Source of the DNA: Mesostigma viride
Lineage: Eukaryota; Streptophyta; Mesostigmatophyceae; Mesostigmatales; Mesostigmataceae
NCBI GenBank assembly: GCA_009746045.1
Contig: RPFO01000213.1
Location: 10,691,853-10,755,852, forward strand
Direction: 5' to 3'
DNA: 64,000 nucleotides
In this document: one piece after another, positions 11,104 through 20,485 of the stretch
Numbering within the stretch: the first letter of the stretch is position 1
How the letters are laid out: every line of letters begins with the position of its first letter
Notes under the pieces: model-generated
Told to the model about the DNA's origin: nothing
The model's input: only the letters and a program-made list of their open reading frames with translations
Databases searched by the model: none
Made by a program: the position numbers and the translations under genes

Positions 11104-11893
11104 ATATTAAAAATATAATTACTTACAGCAGAGTGAAATCACTCAAACCAAAGGAAACGCCCAGCTATAAACCTATATACAGAGCCATGTCAAAGCTCTA
11201 TACTACGATAAGACCAATGGAAACGCCTAACGGGAGGAACCTAATAGCCCTGCTGCACCGCAAAATCAGCCCGCGTACGGCGGAGCATGATGTCAGCCAT
11301 GGCCCGAGTCAGCGCCACCGACAAGCGCTGACGCCAATATGACGTCCAGGTCCGCGCCGACCATGGGGCCCGCTGGCCCTCCAGGTCCAGCCGGTCCTCC
11401 CGGAGCCGGCAACACTCCTTGAAGAAGGCGGAGGTCAGGGGCCCCATGGCCCCAAACTCCTCCAGGACAAAGGGCACCACACGATGGTGCCCGACGTCGC
11501 CGTAGGCCAGGAGCTTGGCCCGCTCCGCCCGGTCCGCCGTGTAACCTGCCGTGAGGGAGGCCCCAGCCACGTGGCTAAGAGCCAAGGGCCGCGCCACCGA
11601 AACGTCAATAAGCAGATGCCGGCCACCCCCCTCAAAGTCCAGCACCACGATGTCAGGCCGGTGGTTGGGGGAATAGAAGGCAGCGCCATCCGCATCCTCG
11701 GACCGGATGTTCGCGTGGGGGAAAACCGACCGAATCATGGCGAGCACCACCGTCAGGAGGACAGTGTGCAAATACAAATACCAATTCTGATTCTGTTGGC
11801 CCCCCATGCAGGCAAGGTAGTGAGTCCCCGTGGGATCCAGCGGCTGCCCACAGCTACCACAAGGCCGCCCGGCCGGAACAAGAGGCTGCGGGG
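11104..11893 (-). mobile_element. 5'-truncated LINE insertion, copy 2
   Basis: Inverted copy of 2063-2855, inserted in the CopD LTR and flanked by the 11 bp duplication CTTTATATACT at 11093-11103 and 11894-11904. Both target sites are AT-rich and end in a similar TAT..CT pattern. The 5' end is CCCCGCAGCC, almost the same truncation point as copy 1. Confidence 0.85.
11241..11893 (-). pseudogene. LINE ORF C-terminus: zinc knuckle plus restriction-like endonuclease
   Basis: Second copy of the R2-type LINE tail, with the same CX2CX9HX3C knuckle, RPDIVV...LLIDVSV endonuclease core and stop codon as at 2064-2720. The protein looks unchanged over its whole length. No RT domain and no start codon of its own are present. 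The ORF could begin at an internal Met (11807), but this is a truncated retrocopy and expression is not implied. Confidence 0.75.
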
Positions 11894-12395
11894 CTTTATA
11901 TACTTGTGCACTGTGCTTTGCTAGTCCTGAGTAGCCTAGGAGGCCTGCTCAGTAATAACACTCCCGGTACAGTATTCACTACCTGTACAGCGCCCAGTTC
12001 CTATACAGTAGGTCTGCCATACAGGAGTTACAGTGACCACAGAGCACAGTCCACAGTGACTATTGCGTCTGCACAGCTAGAAGTCCAGGACTAAGCCTGC
12101 GGTACCAACAGACCACAGGTTAAGGTTCCTATTTCCTGCGTACGACGTATTAATCCAATACCGTCGTAGGTTCAGCACCTAATTCCTGTCAGCCCCGGAA
12201 TTACTGTCGACCCCATATGTCGTCGGCAAATATTCACGTCCGACTTAGAAGAACAGCCGGCTCGCGCTCGCGCGCGACCGGGAAGTCGGAACGCCATAAC
12301 TTTCTGGATACTTGTCGGAATGAACTCGTTCCGGTGCCGCTGGAATCGCAGAGATATGCCGAATCAGGTACACGCCAATGCGCTTGGCGTTAACT

Positions 12396-13147
12396 CCAAT
12401 CCTTTCTTTTCTTGAGCTGTAGCAGCTCACACAAGTCTACATACAAACACACACAATGGGTACTGGACATCCTCCCCGACTACAAGTCACAACCCACTGG
12501 GCATGACAGTCAGCTTGGATTCCTTATTATATGTACATAGCACCCATACTGGTTCAGGAGCACAAACAAATTACAATGAGTCCCTATCCCTTCCCGGGAG
12601 GCTCGTTGTGTTACCCATGTACAAGAGGTTGGCCAACTGTGGCAGCCCATAGGTGTTCAGTGAAGAACTTGAGAAGTATGTACAACCTTCAGGACCTTAG
12701 GCGAAACCCCACAGATCACCCACAACAGCTCATCAGAAAACATTGCTGACCCCCAGACGGGAGTCGGCGCCGGTCTGCTGCCCCGGCCTTATTGAACCAG
12801 ACACAACATCTACGCGAAGCACATGCAAAACACAAGCTCCTATACTCATTCCAACCGTGGAAAATCAGGGGACCTGTCGCCACCTCACCAGCGTGGTGGA
12901 TGGGTCAGCCAGTCCGTGAAACTCCGCCTTAAGACGGCACCAGGGAATCGAACCCCGCTCACAAACCACAGATCTGGGGAAACCTCAGACTGAGATGAAA
13001 ACCCCAGATAGACATCTCTCCATCAGAGACAACGTCAGACATTCCCACACCAGAGACATGTCTCACCCCTCAAGGTGTGCTCAGGATTATGTACAATCAA
13101 GCTCCCAAGCCTGATATCCAGAGACTTAAGCACCCAGCTCTCAGCTT
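12396..13147 (-). other. CopD 3' noncoding region with T-arm-like hairpin
   Basis: Noncoding DNA between the RNase H stop and the 3' LTR. The only distinct item is the hairpin at 12941-12957 (minus strand CGGGGTTCGATTCCCTG), matching the one in CopB and close to those in CopA copies. It also ends with the polypurine tract next to the LTR. Confidence 0.6.
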
Positions 13148-13965
13148 TTAGACAGATAGACCGACTTGACAGTCAGCATTCATGAGCTTCAACTGCTTCC
13201 TCAGTACATTGTACTGGGCTGGGGCCTTGTGTGGCAGCTTGGTCAATGCATCAGCAGGGTTCTCCTCGCCAGGGATATGCTTCAAGTCAACCAAACTGGC
13301 CAACTCCTTTAGCAACAAATAATCCAGGTCCCGGCTTCTGGCCAGCTGCTTGTGAACAAACTGGGCCATACCCATGCTGTCTGTTAGCAACAACGTCTCC
13401 ATCTGCAAGGTCCAAGGGGTAACTGAAGCCAGCTCCAGCATTAACTCCTTTATGTACAAGCTGGACTGGATCCCCTCGCATATTATGGCCCTGCATTCTG
13501 CCACATCTGAACTGATACAGACCCTCTTCTGCAGTCTGCTGTACCAGCTGAACAAACTTGCCCTGCTCTGATAAAAAGCAAACAGAGCAGCAGATCTCCC
13601 CCTGACCTTGGTAACCTGGCGAGCATCCATGGAACTGCCAACAAAGATCTCCAAGGTGATAGGCTGGGCAAAGTCAATCCCAGACAAAATCAGATCAGGG
13701 GTACTCTCCACCAATCGGGCTATGACTCGAGGCTTCTCATCCTCAAGCACCTCATCAGGCATTCTGCTATGGACCATCAAAGACGGACCACAGATGCTGG
13801 CAAACCAGGCCCACATGCCTCTCAACTCAGGTCCTGCAGCCTGGGTGATCTTCTCTGGCAAGGCCTTCACAATGGTCTGTTTATAATCTCCTCCAGCCTG
13901 AAGCCTGATACTCCACTCCCCATCCCTCCTGAACAGGGTAGCCTGCATTCCACAGAACACCACAG
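13148..13965 (-). pseudogene. pol: CopD RT end and RNase H
   Basis: A 271-codon open segment beginning at the VFCGMQATL box just after the RT core and ending at the natural stop. RNase H motifs are present as AECRAII, TDSMGMAQF and ENPADALTK, but the first acidic site reads FVGSSMD where relatives have YVDSSMD, so the first metal-binding Asp is replaced by Gly. Together with the elF-1 insertion upstream, this marks a dead copy. Confidence 0.8.
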
Positions 13966-14375
13966 TGTTACGTCGCGTAACAATTCGTTGTAGTTACGGA
14001 CGTAAATTAGGCCTTTTGCCTCGGTCGTTCCTAGGTTTACGTGTAGTTCCAACTGGGACACTGTTGTCCTCGTAACAGTACTGTGGTGCAATGGGTGCTT
14101 TTGGGCGTCGCGCCGCGTACTTTATTAGTGGTCCTTATCCTTTGGTAGAATGTAGCGGACCAGCGTGCATCTGTGCATCTGTCTGTGCATCTGTAGGCGA
14201 GGGCCAGGTCGGCCCGAGCATGCTGGACCGTTGGTGACCATTTATGCACGTTCTACCCCTCGTGTGGTTACTCGGCGTGTGTTAAATGAATTAACACATA
14301 TAGGCTTGGGTCACGGCAGTGTAGTGTGTTTCCTTCCTCTATTCCTGGAATAAACGGGTTCGGGTAAATGGTTGT

Positions 14376-14678
14376 ATGGCGTATTATAGCAACACATACG
14401 TGAATGCATTGAGATCAGCTCCGTCTCGTTCGTCTTTCGCTAGGGGTTTGAGTAGAGGAGGCCTGACCAATTTAGGTAGTATCAGGCCCAGTAGAGGTAG
14501 AGGTGGAGGTAGAAGTTTAGGACGTAACAATGGTTCCGGAGGAACTTTCGTAGGTAGAGAACGAGACGACGGTCCTTTGTCACATACGCCTTTGCAAGAA
14601 CCCTTCCGCGTCCAGGGATACGAAGACGACACTTTCTTGACAGGTAATGGGCGGGTCGCCGTCAAGCTGGGAGAGTAG
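14376..14678 (+). CDS. elF-1 ORFa: small Gly/Arg-rich protein
   Basis: 100 codons. The start is chosen because the similarity with elF-2 ORFa (63101-63430) begins at this Met (MAYYSNTYVNALRS). It is basic, with a Ser/Arg segment and a run of Arg-Gly repeats at about residues 40-65, then an acidic stretch (EDDTFLTGNGRVA) conserved in both copies. RG-rich segments often bind RNA; the role here is inferred only. The two copies differ at many places but keep the frame until near the end, where elF-2 runs on 11 codons. I do not recognise the family. Upstream, a 10-base word (TGCATCTGT) is repeated three times in elF-1 but once in elF-2. Confidence 0.55.
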   Translation: MAYYSNTYVNALRSAPSRSSFARGLSRGGLTNLGSIRPSRGRGGGRSLGRNNGSGGTFVGRERDDGPLSHTPLQEPFRVQGYEDDTFLTGNGRVAVKLGE

Positions 14679-15069
14679 TGCTGCCCGGTTCGGGACACGA
14701 TCTGCCTAGATGCTAGACCTGCTCGTAGCGGATAAACCCTTTCTTAGATAGCTCCTTCGCTTTGTTTTCCTGCGCATGTTTTCTTCCTGTCGTAGATAGA
14801 GGATAATTGTCTTCCTGTCGTAGATAGAGGATAATTGTTTGGTTCGGCAACAGTGAGACGAGTAGCGTCGTGGTAGACTATACCTTTTCCTTCGTGCTGC
14901 TGTTTTATTAGACGGCCGCACCCGCAGAGGGACTGGTCGCTGATTTTAGGACGAGCGCTGGACTATTGCCGCCCTCGTGCTGCGTTCGGTGCTCCAGATC
15001 AACCAGATAAGTCGCCTATACTCCTCCTACTGCTAGCGTGACGTCACAAGACCCACCAGGTGCGTTACC
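14679..15069 (+). other. elF-1 spacer between ORFa and ORFb
   Basis: No ORF. It holds a 28 bp direct duplication (CTTCCTGTCGTAGATAGAGG units at about 14781-14837) that is single in elF-2. Confidence 0.5.
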
Positions 15070-15141
15070 ATGAGCCAGCGTCGTGCTTTTACTGCTCCTT
15101 CCCATTCTTCCAGCGATAATAGCTTAGCCAAATATTACGTA
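15070..15141 (+). pseudogene. elF-1 ORFb, N-terminal part (cut by DIRS)
   Basis: The first 24 codons (MSQRRAFTAPSHSSS...KYYV) of ORFb. The frame resumes exactly at 54461 on the other side of the DIRS insertion, with no duplicated bases. The intact counterpart starts at 63780 in elF-2. See the entry at 54461-54781 for the domain. Confidence 0.75.
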
Positions 15142-15338
15142 ATCCATTTCTGGCCTTGCCTTGCTTTGCATGCATCACCACAAAACATCAAATTTATTAC
15201 AATATGTGTGCTAGCTCTATACGGTGGAATAACACAGACATGTCTACCAGATGGCAACACGGCCATCTGTATGCTAGGGTGAGCACACTATGTGAATGTG
15301 CAGGGCCAGCCCACAGCAGCTGTGCCCCTGCTCTACCC
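15142..15338 (-). repeat. DIRS split repeat B2
   Basis: 197 bp, near-identical to B1 (15572-15770, 199 bp; a two-base difference near CTATAGGG). It forms the 3' end of the element. A 28 bp G-rich spacer separates it from A2. Confidence 0.85.
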
Positions 15339-15366
15339 CTTTTGCCAGGGTGGGTGGGTGGGAGGT

Positions 15367-15571
15367 CAAAAGAAACAACCTGCTTCCCTAGAATGGAAGC
15401 CCACTCTTTATAGCAACCACCTCTCCAGCCAACCCCTACCTGGGTGGCTGGAGTACGGGTGCCAGCACAAAAAATATTTTTTCTAAAATTATTATTTTCT
15501 TTTGGTGCTATACGGCGTTGCATTCTCCGCTCAGCAGGTTAGTCATAGATAAAATGAGCATAGCTCACCAA
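15367..15571 (-). repeat. DIRS split repeat A2
   Basis: 205 bp, same orientation and almost the same sequence as A1 (54256-54460). It lies between the two B copies, as expected for the internal copy used to rebuild the ends. Confidence 0.85.
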
Positions 15572-15770
15572 ATCCATTTCTGGCCTTGCCTTGCTTTGCA
15601 TGCATCACCACAAAACATCAAATTTATTACAATATGTGTGCTAGCTCTATACGGTGGAATAACACAGACATGTCTACCAGATGGCAACACGGCCATCTGT
15701 ATGCTATAGGGTGAGCACACTATGTGAATGTGCAGGGCCAGCCCACAGCAGCTGTGCCCCTGCTCTACCC
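15572..15770 (-). repeat. DIRS split repeat B1
   Basis: 199 bp copy of B2, directly abutting A2. Its inner side faces the 3' noncoding end of the pol ORF; the 198 bases from 15771 to 15968 contain no further feature that I recognise. Confidence 0.8.
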
Positions 15771-15968
15771 ACATCTCCTTACTACATGGCTAACAGCCGA
15801 AAATACGTAGGACATGCAAAAAAGAAAACTTAAACTACCTAGCTATGGGGGTACTTTGTCCCAACCCAGGTTCACCCTCGGGTTAGTTAAACCATTTCCC
15901 CCCTGACCTCCCACACAAGGGTGAGGTCAGTTGATAGCTAAAAGACGAGAGGTAAAAACAGGAGGACG

Positions 15969-18902
15969 TCAAAACTCGACGCCACCGAAGTGGCGCCGGA
16001 AAGCCGCTGGGTCAAAACCCAGGGCCTGAGCCCAGAGGGCGGGTGGGATGTCGCGCCCCAGGAGGCTGCGGTGGAGGCCAATGTAGCGCGTGACCGAGAG
16101 GGCCGAAGCCCACCGGCCGCGCAGCTGGATGGCCTCCGGCGACTCGCCAGCGATGGCGTCGTGCGTCGCCCCCCCATGCCGGAGGCTGTGAAAAGAAAAC
16201 ATCCCTGGGATGCCCATGCGGGCCTGCACAGCCTCCCACTGCTGCCTAGCCTGGCTGTACGTTAAGCCTCGAAAGAGGAGTGCATCCGGGGGCTGGCCAG
16301 CCGTCAGACGTCGCAGGAGCCACAAAGAAAGTGGATCCCGGACGAGGACGTGCTGGGCCGCCCCCTGCGCAGTTTTGGGGTTGCGCAGCACAAGGGCACC
16401 GACCATGGGCCCTGGCTCGAGAAGGGGGTGGCCGGGATGAGCCACATCCCGAACCCGCAGCCCTAGCGCCTCGCTAATGCGTAAATACTGCTGGAAAGCA
16501 ATAATAATCAACGCACTCAAATGCACCTGTCGACGTGAAACTAGCAACAGGGCAGTGAAATAGCAAAGGCGCCAGGGCATAGGCGGAGGGCTGACAGCCG
16601 GAACAAGCCGCTGCCAACCTGCTAGCAGGCGGTCCGCCAGTACCCAATTCCGAACAATGTCGGGGTAGTACAGGTGCAGACAGGCCTTGGCATGCTGGCA
16701 TAAGGTACGCCCCCGCCCGCCTCTGGCATGGTAGACAGCAGAAATCCACTCACAGAAAATGGCTTCGGCGTCAGCTGGGTCGACAGGGCCAGGTGGCGCC
16801 CACGCCACGTAGACAGCCGCCGCACGCCGGTACGCTGGCAAGGTAGACACAGGGTTGACTGTGCCCTCCAAAAGTGCCAAGTCCCGAGGGCGTCGCGCCC
16901 CCTCAGGCCCAGGGTTGGGATGCACGTCACCACACCGGGTCAAGTCAGGAACCCAAGCGCCACGCCGACTGGCCTTGTCAGCTGGGTTGTGGTCGGTAGC
17001 CACCCAGACCCAGTGGCTCTGCATGTCGCCAGCCAGTGACAGAGCGCAGTAGCGCCGAACCAGCTGGTTGAGACGGTAGGAAGACGACCGCCCTCTGACA
17101 AACGCCCCCACCACAGCACTGGAGTCTACGAGCCGGACGACTCGCTTACCCCGACACGCCTTGGTCCGGCACGACCACTCGACCCCCTGTGTCGCAGCAA
17201 TCGCCTCCTTGACGTTGATGTGGTTAGGCTGCCCCCGCCACCGGTAGGACAGTGCCGTACGCCAGTGGCCACTATCCAGCAGGCTGTAGTCCCCCTCCTC
17301 CATGCGCTCCAGGTCCCAGTCCTCCCCAGACGTTAAAGCTGTCGTCCGCCACCCCCGCGCTTCGCGCCGGGTCGCCAGCCGGGCACAATCGGCCCCAGGC
17401 AGGTCCCTGTAGACCACCCCACCGCCGGAGCCGCTCGCATCACTTGCGACGACCCGGTCAGAAAGGGGCCGGGCCCTGGCCGCCCTCAAAAAGGGGGCCA
17501 GGTCGATCGCCGCCTGAAGCTCCTGGCGGGCCCCCGCAGGGAGGCGCCAGCGGCGCCCAGGCAGGGAGGCATTCATGGCTGCTAGCAGCCGGTACGTCTC
17601 AGACCACACCGAAAGCATGGGGCGGCACAGCAGATGCATCCACACCCACTTCCCAAGCACAGAACTAAGTTCGCGGTAGTATGTAAACCCGCGATCTAAG
17701 ATTCTATGAGTAGCGGCGATAACTGCCACCACACGCTCAGGAACAGGCACCACGTCACCATCCCTTTGGTGAATGACCCCCACCGCCTGCACACCAGTCT
17801 GCTCTGCTGTCGCCCGTACCACCTTGTCAGACTTCTGCACCAGCCCAACAGCGGCGTAGGCAGCCTGAACACGATCTAGCTGCTGATTCACCCCATCCAC
17901 CGACGCACAGTGGGTGAAATGGAGGTCATCGATCGTCACAGCATGCATACCTTCCAGATCCTGCCGAGATTCGAAGCACGGCGAGGGCGCCAAGGGCGCA
18001 GCAGGGTCCTCCTCCAGCCTCAGCCGGACGGTCTCCCCCGCCTCGTTGGCCTCCGCCACCAGGATCAGCGCGGACATGTTGATGCTCAGCCCACGACTAG
18101 CCTCCAACGGCGGCTTGGGGCCACAGCGGTACAACACAGACTGATGCACACACTGGGCCACCGCGACGGCCAGCTTGTTGCCCATTGGCCAGCACAACAT
18201 CCACGGCCACACCTTCCGACGAGCCCCACTCAGGCCCACCAGATCCGACCACACCGGCATCCACGCACAGTACCGCCGCATCCAAACTGGCAGGCGGAGT
18301 CTGTTGTAGTACGAATCCAAATCTGATACGCCCCCAAAAACATCCTCCCCAGCGCGCGTGGGCAAATCGCAAATCACGCCAAGGTGTGGTAAAAAAGCGG
18401 GCATAGGATCTGGTAGTGGCATGTTGCCACGCCGGTTGTCCACAATCAGCCGTATACGGCCGTCGGGCTTTCCGACCCCAAAAGTACCGTTCACCATAGG
18501 CGGCTCCTCCTCAAAAAATCCACCCAAAATCCCCCTCTCCACACACACCGTGCAAACCCGCGCGAACTCCTCCATGCTACACCCCCGCGAGATCCGCATC
18601 GACTTCTGCAAGATCCGCTCTGCTGGGCTCAGCGTCCGTACCATCCTAATCTCATGATCATTCAAAATTGCTCCCCAAGAGGGGGGTGGTAAGTTCAGCA
18701 CATCCACTTGGCCACCTTCCCCCGGACCAGGCAAAGCCAAGCGTGCGGCCACTAACGGTTCGTAAGGGGCTCCTTCAGCATAGTCACCCCCATCCACTAC
18801 AGATCCTGCCATTGCCGCTACGGAACCACCGTTCCGGCGGACAAAGGACCTGCAAGCATCATCGATCCCATCTAGGGCCGCCTGCTGCAGAGGCCCGGGC
18901 AC
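15969..18902 (-). CDS. pol: DIRS polyprotein: RT, RNase H, tyrosine recombinase
   Basis: An intact 977-codon ORF. The Met at 18902 is the first after an in-frame TAG just upstream. RT spans roughly residues 60-400 (IRLIVDNRRGNMPLPDP, GVSDLDSYYNRL, and the catalytic VTIDDLH at 17922-17933). RNase H spans roughly 490-660 (VVASDASGSGGG, NVKEAIAA, LVDSSAVVGAF, DHNPADKASR). After a 2A-like motif (16905-16931) comes a tyrosine recombinase with the catalytic Arg in YLRISEAL, HSLRHGG (16170-16190) and a Tyr in TRYIGLH (about 16083). The recombinase would integrate a circular cDNA. No methyltransferase-like domain is seen. This is the longest and best preserved coding region of the window; it lacks only the upstream part displaced by CopB. 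Confidence 0.93.
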   Translation of the reverse strand: MPGPLQQAALDGIDDACRSFVRRNGGSVAAMAGSVVDGGDYAEGAPYEPLVAARLALPGPGEGGQVDVLNLPPPSWGAILNDHEIRMVRTLSPAERILQKSMRISRGCSMEEFARVCTVCVERGILGGFFEEEPPMVNGTFGVGKPDGRIRLIVDNRRGNMPLPDPMPAFLPHLGVICDLPTRAGEDVFGGVSDLDSYYNRLRLPVWMRRYCAWMPVWSDLVGLSGARRKVWPWMLCWPMGNKLAVAVAQCVHQSVLYRCGPKPPLEASRGLSINMSALILVAEANEAGETVRLRLEEDPAAPLAPSPCFESRQDLEGMHAVTIDDLHFTHCASVDGVNQQLDRVQAAYAAVGLVQKSDKVVRATAEQTGVQAVGVIHQRDGDVVPVPERVVAVIAATHRILDRGFTYYRELSSVLGKWVWMHLLCRPMLSVWSETYRLLAAMNASLPGRRWRLPAGARQELQAAIDLAPFLRAARARPLSDRVVASDASGSGGGVVYRDLPGADCARLATRREARGWRTTALTSGEDWDLERMEEGDYSLLDSGHWRTALSYRWRGQPNHINVKEAIAATQGVEWSCRTKACRGKRVVRLVDSSAVVGAFVRGRSSSYRLNQLVRRYCALSLAGDMQSHWVWVATDHNPADKASRRGAWVPDLTRCGDVHPNPGPEGARRPRDLALLEGTVNPVSTLPAYRRAAAVYVAWAPPGPVDPADAEAIFCEWISAVYHARGGRGRTLCQHAKACLHLYYPDIVRNWVLADRLLAGWQRLVPAVSPPPMPWRLCYFTALLLVSRRQVHLSALIIIAFQQYLRISEALGLRVRDVAHPGHPLLEPGPMVGALVLRNPKTAQGAAQHVLVRDPLSLWLLRRLTAGQPPDALLFRGLTYSQARQQWEAVQARMGIPGMFSFHSLRHGGATHDAIAGESPEAIQLRGRWASALSVTRYIGLHRSLLGRDIPPALWAQALGFDPAAFRRHFGGVEF
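16905..16931 (-). other. 2A-like translational skipping motif GDVHPNPGP
   Basis: It lies in the DIRS polyprotein between RNase H and recombinase. The 2A consensus is D(V/I)ExNPGP; here His replaces Glu while NPGP is intact. Skipping between G and P would give products of 665 and 312 residues, separating RT-RNase H from the recombinase. Activity of the H variant is not established by the sequence. Confidence 0.7.
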
Positions 18903-18934
18903 ACGGGCTGAATCTACAGCAGGCGGGTCTCGCC

Positions 18935-19553
18935 AGTTGCGAGAGAGTTGCCCTGAATTCCGCCATGGTTCTTGCAGGAATGTTGCCTTTATTAAGAATA
19001 AGGAACACAGACGTAAGTCACGTCACTTCCAAGACTGCACGCAGCACAGGCGACAGGGTCGCAGTGCCAAGAGAACGTGCACGCAAGAACTGGCGTCCTA
19101 GAGCTACCTTGGAAGTCACACATATAGGTTGCTAGGGACGCGTCCAAGTATTCAGCTGCACTGTCACAGCTGAACTGTCAATCAATTGATTACACAGACT
19201 CTGGCACGCCTTTGGCGCGCAGATCTATCAATTGTCCATACGGCTAGTCCTGTGGACCTATCCGTACACTGCTCAGCATCAATTGTCTCATAGGTCCTGG
19301 CGCGCTACAGCGCGCCTACCTATCAATTGACCATCAAGTCCTGTACAAGTCCTGTCAACGTCCTGCGGACTATCAAAGTGACACTTGTACATCCTGTGTC
19401 CGTACGCGCCCACAGTGGCGCGCCGGGTACTGTCGGCACAACCTAGGAAACGTCATAACTTTTACGTTCCTTGGCCAAAATGAGGTGTTCAAGGTGCCGT
19501 TGGAAAGAGCGTAACAATCTCTATCCATCTAACGTAAATCCTTTACGTTAACT
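18935..19553 (-). repeat. CopB 3' LTR
   Basis: 619 bp. On the minus strand it begins AGTTAACG and ends GCAACT, so the ends are short inverted repeats AGTT..AACT rather than TG..CA. An AATAAAGG signal lies about 50 bases from its 3' end on that strand. The match to 52275-52892 is nearly complete. Confidence 0.9.
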
Positions 19554-20485
19554 CCATTCACATCACCTGCCAGGGACCCTTGAAGTAGCTTGAAATGTCC
19601 TTCACTCCAGCTTGAAGCTTGAACAGATGTCTTTAATGGCCATTGCCATTCCCCCAGCCTTTTCTTTTAAAGAACTGGAAAAGAAACAGATCTGCCACAG
19701 GGAAAACCATTCCATGAGAAATGGATAAAAACCTATGGAAGTGGCATTACAGAGTACCACCAGATATTAGAAACACACAAAATTAAATACATACAGGTTA
19801 ATTCTATGAGGTCTTCTTCAGGAATTAATCCCATCACCTCGGTAGAGCCTCCAGTACAATGACCTTCTGGCGGTGAGTTACATTAATCCCAGATACTAAT
19901 CTCATAAAACCCAGTACATATTCAATATAATACAATAAATCCATGACAATTAAAATACCACTTGACAAAGTAAGGCGTATTACAATAGTTTGCCTGTCAT
20001 TCTCTCAACAGGGGTCTATTGGCGCCCGTCTTACGGCGCCCGTCTACTTGCCAGATGGTAAACTGCCACAGCAAACAAATGACAAAATGAAACACATAGG
20101 CAACAATTAAATCCTGCCCTGGGGAACTAGGGAAGTCTGAACAGGCAAACACCTGAACAGGCCAGCTTGTAGAAACATAATACCAGGGAATCGAACCCCG
20201 CCTTATAAACCCCAGTATGAAGGTTCCCAGACCATTGTGAGAAGTATGTACAGATATACATTTCTTTTAAAATAGAATACATGGTCTGTAATGGACCTGT
20301 GAACCTTGTGTAGTCAACAGCAAGAACTCCAGCCAAAACCTGGCTGTATCCTGAATAAAATCAGAGTGAGTGTACCATGGTCCATGAGCCTTAGTACAGA
20401 CTAAAATACAGGTATTATTATGCCAGTCACAATGCTGACACTACCACACAATCTGCTCTCCAATGCCCTATAACCAGGCACCAGC
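19554..20485 (-). other. CopB 3' noncoding region with T-arm-like hairpin
   Basis: No ORF. The hairpin at 20184-20200 (minus strand CGGGGTTCGATTCCCTG) is identical in its core to that of CopD. The remaining sequence shows nothing I recognise. Confidence 0.6.

Larger units (their letters stand above)
11022..12395 (-). repeat. CopD 3' LTR, interrupted by LINE copy 2
   Basis: The 5' border on the minus strand (AGTTAACG after the polypurine tract) is firm at 12395. The other border is placed at 11022, where AGTTTGCC occurs at a distance giving a 573 bp LTR after removing the LINE and its duplication. Only one LTR is in the window, so the low end is uncertain. Parts near 12280-12395 resemble the start of the CopB LTR (CATAACTTT, GGTGCCG.TGGAA, GTTAACT). 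Confidence 0.5.
11022..13965 (-). mobile_element. CopD: copia-like LTR retrotransposon, 3' part
   Basis: The minus-strand element is represented by the end of RT, RNase H, a 3' noncoding region and a 3' LTR. It is interrupted at 13965/13966 by elF-1, so the upstream coding part would lie beyond the right side of the window. A polypurine tract (AAGAAAAGAAAGGATTGG on the minus strand) immediately precedes the LTR start AGTTAACG. The protein is clearly of the same clade as CopA and CopB but a distinct subfamily. Confidence 0.75.

Noticed and set aside
13148-13965. Functional RNase H in CopD
   Set aside because: The first catalytic Asp is replaced by Gly and the upstream polyprotein is interrupted.
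18935-19553. This repeat as a terminal repeat of the DIRS element
   Set aside because: Its partner at 52275-52892, the TCGCC duplication and the preceding copia-type 3' region show that it is the CopB LTR; the DIRS ends are the split repeats.
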